Below are positions 1 through 4,703 of a stretch of 5,856 nt of DNA, piece by piece. Made by a program: the position numbers and the translations under genes. Each line of letters starts with the position of its first letter. The stretch's first letter is position 1. Source of the stretch: Candidatus Sulfotelmatobacter sp. (GTDB lineage Bacteria; Acidobacteriota; Terriglobia; Terriglobales; Acidobacteriaceae); assembly GCA_030049565.1 (NCBI GenBank), contig JASIKQ010000601.1, positions 1-5,856 on the forward strand, read 5' to 3'. The notes under the pieces were generated by a model. The model was not told the DNA's origin. It ran no database searches and worked only from the letters and a program-made list of their open reading frames with translations.

Positions 1-54
1 CCACTGACCTACGGATTATGAGACCGTCGCTCTAACCACCTGAGCTACGCCGCC
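1..54 (-). tRNA. tRNA-Met type (CAT anticodon), 5' part, cut by window edge
   Basis: Read on the minus strand from 54 downward, the segment folds as a tRNA: 5' acceptor strand GGCGGCG (54-48), TA, D-stem GCTC/GAGC (45-42 and 32-29) around a 9-nt D-loop, then anticodon arm ACGGT-CTCATAA-TCCGT (27-11) with CAT at the anticodon, and the variable region AGGTC. The T-arm and 3' acceptor strand lie outside the window. The start GGCGGCG and the arm sequence fit elongator tRNA-Met. A CAT anticodon also occurs in tRNA-Ile2 (lysidine-modified) and initiator tRNA; the latter is unlikely because the usual initiator 5' end is absent. The last anticodon-stem pair (T27+4 against T39) is a T-T mismatch. Confidence 0.93.
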
Positions 55-61
55 ACATTTA

Positions 62-85
62 TAATCAACAACTTACAACTGATTA
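62..85. repeat. Inverted repeat TAATCA/TGATTA enclosing a CAACT direct repeat
   Basis: TAATCA (62-67) and its exact reverse complement TGATTA (80-85) bracket a 12-nt centre. The pentamer CAACT occurs at 69-73 and again at 76-80. The site sits between the tRNA 5' end and the integrase, where recombinase or excisionase binding sites and the integrase promoter would be expected. The function is inferred from position only. Confidence 0.35.
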
Positions 86-95
86 CCGAAGATTT

Positions 96-113
96 ACTGC
101 AAATTCACTGCAA
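96..113. repeat. Direct repeat ACTGCAA x2, 11-bp period, upstream of integrase
   Basis: ACTGCAA occurs at 96-102 and 107-113, so the copies are spaced one helical turn apart (11 bp) in an AT-rich stretch 34 bp before the integrase start. Such phased short repeats beside an integrase gene often bind the recombinase arm domain or a directionality factor. They could equally be an operator for the integrase promoter. No clear sigma-70 promoter was found here. Confidence 0.4.
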
Positions 114-146
114 GTTTAGTATGCTGTTCTTGGAAAGAGAGGCAGC

Positions 147-1349
147 ATGAGCCGCTTGCAGCGAGGTTACATTTACGAGGCATCTGGGTCTTTTTTCGTC
201 CGCTACTGTGTCACTGAGATTGTAGACGGACAAACGCAGCGCGTGCAACGTTCGTATCGCTTGTGTGAGAAGGGCGGGAAGTATTACGCCCGCGATTGCA
301 AGCAGGTCAAGTTGCTCCGCGACGAGCACATGCTGAAAATCAACCAAAACCAGCAGACTCCGAGCCGTTTGCAGCAAGACATGCCAATCTCGGAGTTTTG
401 GGAACGCCGCTACTTGCCGTATTGCGAAGAAGTTCTCACGCTCACAGGGCAGCCGCGAAGGAAACCATCCACGGTCTACGGCTTCAAACAGATTTGGCGG
501 CAGCATCTCGAAAAGCACTTCGGAGAGACGACGCTTAGATCGTATGAGCCTGCATTCGGCAATCGGTTCCTTCGCAGTCTAACTGGGGTGCAGGGAAAGG
601 CGACATTGAAACACATCAAAGCTCTTGCGAGTGCTGTCTTTGGTCACGCCGTCGAAGAGGAAATCATCAAAGTCAATCCGTGGCGTGAAGTCAAAATTCC
701 CAAGGATGCCGTCGAATCTGAGGCAACTCCGCATTACACGCTAGAGGAAGCGGAAGACCTAGTTTCAGCTTTGGTTGACCACGTAGACTGTCAGCTAGTC
801 CTTGCCCTTGCTTGTTTCCTCGGACTGCGACCCGGAGAAATCGCCGCGCTGAAATGGGAAGACTTTGATTCCGACAGCCTACATATTCGCCGCTCTGTCG
901 TTCGGGGCAACGTCGGCACTCCCAAGACTCTCGAAAGCATGGCCGCCCTTCCGTTGGTTGATCCTCGGGTTTTGATTCCGCTGAAATTGTGGCGTAAGAA
1001 ATCGGGGAATGCAAAAACGGGTTGGGTTTTCCCGAGCAGGAGCGGGACTCCGGTAGACCTTCACAACATGATTGCCCGCGTCATCGTTCCGCACGTCTCG
1101 GGCACGTCGGAATGCAGGCGATGCGAACTCACACCCAAGAAGTCATCTGCCACATGGAAGGGGCTTTACGCTGGCCGCCGTGGGGCAGCAACCGCCGTTA
1201 TCGAAGTCAACAACGGGAACCTTGCCGTTGGACAAGCCTTGCTGCGGCACAAATCCGCGACTACGACCGCGACATTCTACAAAAAGGCGATTACTGACGG
1301 GGCGCTCCGTGCGGGAATGAAAGCCCTTGCTGAGACGCATGGAAAATGA
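147..1349 (+). CDS. Tyrosine recombinase / site-specific integrase
   Basis: This 400-aa protein is a phage/island-type tyrosine recombinase that would cut and rejoin DNA at att sites through a 3'-phosphotyrosine. Residues about 75-180 form the helical core-binding domain and about 195-390 the catalytic domain. Visible catalytic residues are R228 (GLRPGEIAALKW), a likely beta-hairpin K260, R344 of box II (YAGRRG), H368 (LLRHKS) and the nucleophile Y378 (ATFYKKA). Box II normally reads HxxR; here the first position is Tyr (Y341). A CxxC pair (C323, C326) just before box II is not part of the usual fold. The ATG start follows a good purine-rich ribosome-binding site (AAAGAGAGG, 134-142). The length is normal for the family and the frame is intact. 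It probably mobilised the island lying to its right. Confidence 0.93.
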   Translation: MSRLQRGYIYEASGSFFVRYCVTEIVDGQTQRVQRSYRLCEKGGKYYARDCKQVKLLRDEHMLKINQNQQTPSRLQQDMPISEFWERRYLPYCEEVLTLTGQPRRKPSTVYGFKQIWRQHLEKHFGETTLRSYEPAFGNRFLRSLTGVQGKATLKHIKALASAVFGHAVEEEIIKVNPWREVKIPKDAVESEATPHYTLEEAEDLVSALVDHVDCQLVLALACFLGLRPGEIAALKWEDFDSDSLHIRRSVVRGNVGTPKTLESMAALPLVDPRVLIPLKLWRKKSGNAKTGWVFPSRSGTPVDLHNMIARVIVPHVSGTSECRRCELTPKKSSATWKGLYAGRRGAATAVIEVNNGNLAVGQALLRHKSATTTATFYKKAITDGALRAGMKALAETHGK

Positions 1350-1358
1350 CGGACCAAG

Positions 1359-1577
1359 CTATTGAACGGCGTCTTTCTGTGGGGTGTACGGATGCGGACA
1401 AGTTCCACCCACGCTCAGTTTTGGCATTTGCCCGGATACCAAGAGCGGCTGCCAACACTTGAGATGACTCCCCATTTCCAGTTGAATGCGGACGATTGCG
1501 TCTTTCAGGGACGGATCGTAGCTCGCCATCATCTCGTTCAGTTTTCGATGTAGAAAGCTCATTCTCGAACAATACAT
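1359..1577 (-). CDS. Small hypothetical protein, possible third gene of the TA operon
   Basis: This is a 72-aa ORF that I do not recognise. Three things suggest it may be real. It is preceded by AAGGAG (1587-1592) nine bases before its ATG. It starts only 20 bp after the antitoxin stop on the same strand. It ends 9 bp short of the convergent integrase stop, so it fills the gap exactly. The N-terminal half (MSFLHRKLNEMMASYDPSLK and onward to about residue 45) looks like charged amphipathic helix. The C-terminal part is rich in Pro, Gly and Thr with a lone Cys and looks less protein-like. There is no signal peptide, membrane segment or known motif. It may be an accessory gene of the toxin-antitoxin operon, a decayed gene fragment or a chance ORF. 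Confidence 0.4.
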   Translation of the reverse strand: MYCSRMSFLHRKLNEMMASYDPSLKDAIVRIQLEMGSHLKCWQPLLVSGQMPKLSVGGTCPHPYTPQKDAVQ

Positions 1578-1597
1578 AATGGGTCGCTCCTTCCTTG

Positions 1598-1897
1598 CTA
1601 GTCAGCGAAGGTTCCTACGCCTGCGGAAGCTCGCTGCGTTCGAGCATGAGTTTCGATCTTAGTATCCAATCCCAATTGATCTGCATAGCGAACGAGCATC
1701 TCTAAACTGAACTTGGACATCTTGCCCCGCAAAAGATCACTGATCCGTGGTTGCGAGGTTTGCAGGATGCTCTCCAATTCGTGTTGTGAATAACGAGACG
1801 CAGCTTTCACGATTTCGGTGTGTAAATCAGTCTTCATCTTCAATGCTTTTGCTTCAGCCGGGGAGAATCCGATGTCTTCGAACAATTTTTGTGTCAT
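1598..1897 (-). CDS. XRE-family helix-turn-helix antitoxin
   Basis: This 99-aa protein is of the small XRE antitoxin type that partners Gp49/HigB-like toxins (HTH_37-like). It opens with FEDIGFSPAEAKALKMK, a typical lead-in, and carries a helix-turn-helix at about residues 37-60, where SQHELESIL is followed by TSQPRISDLLRGK as recognition helix. A C-terminal helix with LVRYADQLGL follows. In such systems the antitoxin binds and neutralises the toxin and represses their shared promoter. A longer reading from 1981 is possible, but the internal ATG at 1897 is preferred: it has AGGAG (1905-1909) seven bases upstream, begins at the conserved region, and avoids an Arg/Ser-rich extension overlapping the toxin gene. 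It lies 43 bp after the toxin stop and is clearly co-transcribed with it. Confidence 0.88.
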   Translation of the reverse strand: MTQKLFEDIGFSPAEAKALKMKTDLHTEIVKAASRYSQHELESILQTSQPRISDLLRGKMSKFSLEMLVRYADQLGLDTKIETHARTQRASAGVGTFAD

Positions 1898-1940
1898 TAC
1901 CGCTCTCCTGTTTAGGCCATCCGGCCCTGATGTGCTGCTC

Positions 1941-2312
1941 TTACTTAGACCCTCTCTTTGCTTTCTTCTTCTGTTCCGCAAGTCTCTGCTTCAAGGCAAT
2001 GAGACGCAATCGTGCAGTGTTGATGTCTTTCTGGGCAATCTCATTGGTCTTCTTCTTAAAGCAATCAAGAACATAAATCACATCGTCAAGCTTGATGTAC
2101 GGCATTCGATACCAAAAGTCTTTGTCATCATCTCGCAAATAAAAAACCTTCGGGAGGACATTAGTCAGCGAACCGGAGTCCAGAGGCCTCTCTCCATTTT
2201 GTACCCTGTCCAGATCGCCCCCAATATTTTCCTTTACGTCCTTGGGGAAAGAGCTGATGACTTCAAGCGAATCTCCTTCGAAAACCACCTTTAGCGGTGA
2301 ATCAAGTGTCAC
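1941..2312 (-). CDS. RelE/ParE-superfamily toxin, Gp49/HigB-like
   Basis: This 123-aa protein fits the phage-derived Gp49-like toxin family of type II toxin-antitoxin systems. Members with known activity are ribosome-dependent or related mRNA interferases. The fold order is visible: an N-terminal helix region (EVISSFPKDVKENIGGDLDR), the QNGERPL turn, strand VFYLRDD with conserved R60, WYRMPY with R69, and the signature strand YVLDCFKKK (80-88). A long basic helix ends in KKKAKRGSK. The toxin gene lies first and the XRE antitoxin second, the usual HigBA-type order. The start is a GTG at 2312 without a clear ribosome-binding site. No ATG lies upstream in frame, so this start is plausible but not certain, and poor initiation would suit a toxin. 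The catalytic activity is inferred from the family. Confidence 0.85.
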   Translation of the reverse strand: MTLDSPLKVVFEGDSLEVISSFPKDVKENIGGDLDRVQNGERPLDSGSLTNVLPKVFYLRDDDKDFWYRMPYIKLDDVIYVLDCFKKKTNEIAQKDINTARLRLIALKQRLAEQKKKAKRGSK

Positions 2313-2344
2313 AGTTAGAAGGTAGCAGAGTTTGGGTACCTTGT

Positions 2345-2360
2345 ATATAAGAATTTATAT
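2345..2360. promoter_or_regulatory. Palindrome ATATAA-gaat-TTATAT in divergent promoter region, likely TA operator
   Basis: A perfect 6-bp inverted repeat with a 4-bp centre lies in the most AT-rich part of the 99-bp gap (2313-2411) between the leftward toxin gene and the rightward cargo operon. It overlaps minus-strand -10-like hexamers (TATAAA, 2354-2359; TATATA, 2344-2349) about 35-45 bp before the toxin start. A plus-strand -10-like TATTAT lies at 2377-2382. No good -35 was found on either strand. XRE antitoxins commonly bind such palindromes to repress their own operon, so this is the best operator candidate. The role is inferred. Confidence 0.4.
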
Positions 2361-2411
2361 TGGACAGATGTTGCTTTATTATCAGCGACTTGCACATAAA
2401 GAAGGATCATT

Positions 2412-2645
2412 ATGGACTCAAATGGCGAACAAAACACGAACATGATACCATCCTGCGGCATGGACGAGGGCCGCAAACGCGTAATCGGGATCATGGCGGC
2501 AATTCTTGTCAGTCTCCACATGGAAAGAGCCGATGATTTGTTCGGAGGACCGCAGGGAAGCCCACGAACGGACAAGCTAATATCCGCATCCGTACAATGG
2601 GCAGAGGCAATCATGCGGAAGATTGATGACGTGTTCAGGACATGA
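2412..2645 (+). CDS. Small hypothetical protein, first gene of cargo operon
   Basis: This is a 77-aa protein of no function known to me. After a polar N-terminus (about 20 residues) comes GRKRVIGIMAAILVSLHMER, a probably amphipathic helix. It is hydrophobic enough to be borderline but too interrupted by charge to be a confident membrane segment. A linker with FGGPQGSPR follows, then a second helix, SVQWAEAIMRKIDDVF. Two helices around a Gly/Pro linker would suit a small helical partner protein. The ATG is well supported by GAAGGA (2401-2406) five bases upstream. The stop codon overlaps the start of the next gene (ATGA, 2642-2645), so the two are translationally coupled and probably act together. 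The pattern reminds me of small proteins in acidobacterial accessory regions, but I cannot name a family. Confidence 0.75.
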   Translation: MDSNGEQNTNMIPSCGMDEGRKRVIGIMAAILVSLHMERADDLFGGPQGSPRTDKLISASVQWAEAIMRKIDDVFRT

Positions 2646-3772
2646 ATGATAGGAATGAATCAGCCGCTCCGCTCAATCCGAGTCTGTATGCGGCAGTTCT
2701 CGATGCCAAAGCGTCTATCGTCCAACAATTCAAAGCTGAAGACGCTGACCCGAACTCTGAAGCGTTCCTTGCCCGCTTCCCGTTTGTTTTTGTGGAGGAA
2801 ATCCACGGTGTAACTCCAACCGCTGACCCCCTGAGAGCAAGCCTCGTAAAGGCGGCTTTTTCTGAGGAATTCCGTTCTCGAACGCAAGAGGTTATCGACA
2901 TTTTTTATGCGAACCATGCGGGCGGGACTCCGGAATACTACTTCTTGGACTTAGTCGATGATTTTCTCAACTATGCGTTACCACGATCTTTAGGCTTGCC
3001 CGATGAAGACACAGTGTTTGATGAGTTGTATCGGCACTTTGAGGCTGATCTGTTCACAGACTCATACACGCTGCACGTAATCGCAGTGATTAAAAACGCA
3101 TACGATCACGGAGGCCGCTTTCATCCGACGAATGGGTTAAGGTTCTTTTGGGCCGACAGCAGTCCCAATATGGTCGTCAACTCGTTGCGGCTTCGCAACC
3201 GCGTTGTGCCCTTTCTGGAGATCAAGAAATCCGCACACCCATTCTTTGGCGGAACAGATATCAGCACAAGCCACAGCTTCTTTGTGTTGGAGTTTAAGGA
3301 GCAGCGGAAGAAAAAGAGAGACGGGCTTGCTGATGCATATCGGAGATCGGAGGAGATCACAAAGAAAACTGTTTTGGCTTTGCGCTTGCTTACGGGTGCT
3401 CCCGTGTATGCAGAATATCGGGGGTTTCGGGCATTAGGGCACCTTAGCGGCGGGAGCAGCGGAATGGTTCTTCGGAACTATCCAGGGGAACGGATCGATA
3501 AAGGGTTTGGTTCGGATGCTGAATCTTGGGGCCACGCCTTGGAGCGGTTGTTCCCGTCCCTGCTTTCTACCCGACTAGACAGCATTGCCGTCGTATATGA
3601 CAAGATCGACGACGCGTTCAGAAGGCAGCATCAGCCACCTGAGCGACAAGAAACTAGCGGTACGGCCGCGCCAGATTCGATTCTAAGAGCCGCCGCAAAA
3701 AGGTGTCAAACGAGTGTCACGGAACTCAGCGATGCTCAATCACCCCATCCCGACCTCTTTCTTGCTGTTTAA
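2642..3772 (+). CDS. Hypothetical protein, second gene of cargo operon
   Basis: This is a 376-aa cytoplasmic-looking protein with no signal peptide or membrane segment, and I do not recognise a family. Residues 12-160 are acidic and mostly helical (for example FLDLVDDFLNYALP). Residues about 165-290 look alpha/beta, including VVPFLEIKKS, the STSHSFFVLEFKEQRKKKRD segment and a helix with TKKTVLALRLLTGAPVYAEY, then a glycine-serine turn (HLSGGSSGM). A helix near 310-328 (AVVYDKIDDAFRRQ) is followed by a Pro/Gln/Ser/Thr-rich tail (about 330-376) without clear structure. The middle part loosely recalls the region before the C-terminal domain of Apea/HEPN-like proteins, but no HEPN RxxxxH motif is present, so this is only a weak hint. 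It is coupled to the upstream 77-aa gene by an ATGA overlap and ends 45 bp before kdsB. Confidence 0.8.
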   Translation: MNDRNESAAPLNPSLYAAVLDAKASIVQQFKAEDADPNSEAFLARFPFVFVEEIHGVTPTADPLRASLVKAAFSEEFRSRTQEVIDIFYANHAGGTPEYYFLDLVDDFLNYALPRSLGLPDEDTVFDELYRHFEADLFTDSYTLHVIAVIKNAYDHGGRFHPTNGLRFFWADSSPNMVVNSLRLRNRVVPFLEIKKSAHPFFGGTDISTSHSFFVLEFKEQRKKKRDGLADAYRRSEEITKKTVLALRLLTGAPVYAEYRGFRALGHLSGGSSGMVLRNYPGERIDKGFGSDAESWGHALERLFPSLLSTRLDSIAVVYDKIDDAFRRQHQPPERQETSGTAAPDSILRAAAKRCQTSVTELSDAQSPHPDLFLAV

Positions 3773-3817
3773 TTCCCTCTTGCCAGTTGCCGCTGGAACC
3801 GCGAAACTGTTTCGTCC

Positions 3818-4537
3818 ATGAAAGCTATCGCCGTCATCCCCGCCCGGCTGGAGTCGACTCGTCTGCCGCGCAAGATGCTGCGTGAGATGGCGGGCAAACC
3901 GCTGGTGGGGTGGGTTTATGAAGCAGTCCGCTCGTCGCCGCTGCTCTCCGATGTGTTGGTCGCAACCGATTCCGAACAGATACTGGAGGCTTGCCGCGGC
4001 CAAGGCTGGAAGGCAAGGATGACTTCATCTTTCCACCGTAGCGGGACCGAGCGGGTGCACGAGATTTCAAATTCGGTCACGGCCGATGTGTACGTCAACG
4101 TTCAGGGCGACGAACCATTGGTGCGCCCGGAACACATAGCCACGTTACTCGAGGTGATGGCAAACCCGGCGGTTCAGGTTGGCACCGTGAAGACTCCGTG
4201 CCCTACGGAAGAAATACACAACCCCAATGCAGTGAAAGTTGTAACCGCGACCGACGGCCGAGCGCTGTTCTTTTCGCGCGCGACGATTCCTTTTGATCGC
4301 GACCAAACCAGCCCGCAGTACTTCAAACATCTTGGGATGTACGCATACCGAAAGCCTGCTCTTGATCGATTCGTGAGCCTGCCCGAATCCAGCCTGGAGA
4401 AAACCGAACGGCTGGAACAACTGCGCTTTCTGGAAAACGGAATTGCCATTTATGTGGGAGAAACGCCGTACGATTCGATTGGCGTGGATACGGAGGACGA
4501 TTTCAGGCGGGTTGCCGAAATCCTCGGCAAGGGTTGA
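3818..4537 (+). CDS. kdsB: 3-deoxy-manno-octulosonate cytidylyltransferase (CMP-KDO synthetase)
   Basis: KdsB (EC 2.7.7.38) joins CTP and KDO to give CMP-KDO plus pyrophosphate, the activated sugar used to build the inner core of lipopolysaccharide, in the cytoplasm. The 239-aa protein shows all family landmarks: nucleotide-binding PARLESTRLPRK (8-19), ATD (49-51), HRSGTER (73-79), VNVQGDEP with metal-binding D98, NPNAVK (135-140), FSRATIPF, KHLGMYAYRK (170-179), EKTERLEQLRFLENG and the C-terminal GVDTEDD with D224. The length is normal. The ATG at 3818 fits the family N-terminus (MKAIAVIPARLE), although the ribosome-binding site is weak. Only 45 bp separate it from the upstream cargo gene. 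A TTGCCA (3780-3785) with a poor -10 is the only promoter hint, so it may depend partly on readthrough from the island. Confidence 0.97.
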   Translation: MKAIAVIPARLESTRLPRKMLREMAGKPLVGWVYEAVRSSPLLSDVLVATDSEQILEACRGQGWKARMTSSFHRSGTERVHEISNSVTADVYVNVQGDEPLVRPEHIATLLEVMANPAVQVGTVKTPCPTEEIHNPNAVKVVTATDGRALFFSRATIPFDRDQTSPQYFKHLGMYAYRKPALDRFVSLPESSLEKTERLEQLRFLENGIAIYVGETPYDSIGVDTEDDFRRVAEILGKG

Positions 4538-4576
4538 TTTTCGGTAGGTGGGTCAGTTTGCAAGGAAGGGAGCCGA

Positions 4577-4676
4577 GCGCGCCCATTCGGTCGCTTGCGC
4601 TCTCTCAGGGCAGGCTCCGCTGGATCACGCGGCGCGCCCGGATTCCTCGCTTCGCAAAAAGCAACTCGCTCGGAAT
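4577..4676. repeat. GC-rich intergenic inverted-repeat sequence between convergent genes
   Basis: The 166-bp gap between the kdsB and protease stop codons holds paired arms: GCGCGCC (4577-4583) with GGCGCGC (4631-4637), and ATTCC (4642-4646) with GGAAT (4672-4676). The second unit has the form GGATTCCTCGCTTCGC...CTCGCTCGGAATGACA, with an A-rich interruption. It resembles the short palindromic sequences scattered between genes in many acidobacterial genomes (recalled from memory, not searched). It may be a dispersed repeat, a transcript-end hairpin or both. A plus-strand ORF across this gap shows no protein-like features. Confidence 0.45.
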
Positions 4677-4679
4677 GAC

Positions 4680-4699
4680 AAGTCAGTTATCTGATTTTT
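4680..4699 (+). terminator. Candidate rho-independent terminator of kdsB
   Basis: AAGTCAG (4680-4686), loop TTAT, CTGATTT (4691-4697) can form a 7-bp stem with one G-T wobble. It runs directly into a T tract (4695-4699) about 145 bp after the kdsB stop and just before the convergent protease stop. The stem is AT-rich and so weak. On the other strand no T run follows, so it would work only for rightward transcripts. Confidence 0.45.
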
Positions 4700-4703
4700 G
4701 TCG

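Larger units (their letters stand above)
55..3817. mobile_element. Putative small integrated island (integrase, toxin-antitoxin, unknown cargo)
   Basis: Between a tRNA and the housekeeping gene kdsB lie a tyrosine recombinase, a toxin-antitoxin operon and two genes of no recognised function. This is the usual content of a small genomic island. The island genes also look less GC-rich than kdsB and the protease gene that follow. The borders given are simply the edges of the flanking core genes. I found no convincing direct repeat that would mark attL and attR, and the tRNA presents its 5' end, not its 3' end, to the integrase. The element could be a degraded remnant, or the true left end could lie beyond the window. 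Confidence 0.55.

Noticed and set aside
691..1014. Minus-strand ORF of 107 aa inside the integrase gene
   Set aside because: It lies wholly within a clearly conserved gene on the other strand, has no protein-like features and is a shadow frame.
1350..1597. Rho-independent terminator between the convergent integrase and TA operon
   Set aside because: No stem followed by a T tract was found on either strand in this gap.
1898..1981. N-terminal extension of the antitoxin frame to 1981 (28 extra residues)
   Set aside because: The extension is Arg/Ser-rich, overlaps the toxin gene and lacks a ribosome-binding site, while the ATG at 1897 has AGGAG at proper spacing and begins the conserved domain.
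2315..2614. Minus-strand ORF of 99 aa opposite the first cargo gene
   Set aside because: It covers the AT-rich promoter region and the antisense of the well-supported 77-aa gene; there is no ribosome-binding site worth noting.
3660..3695. tRNA 3'-end-like string (TTCGATT followed at tRNA spacing by AGCCGCC) in plus orientation
   Set aside because: The would-be T-stem does not pair, it lies within an open coding frame, and its orientation is opposite to the tRNA at the left end, so it cannot be the matching direct repeat.
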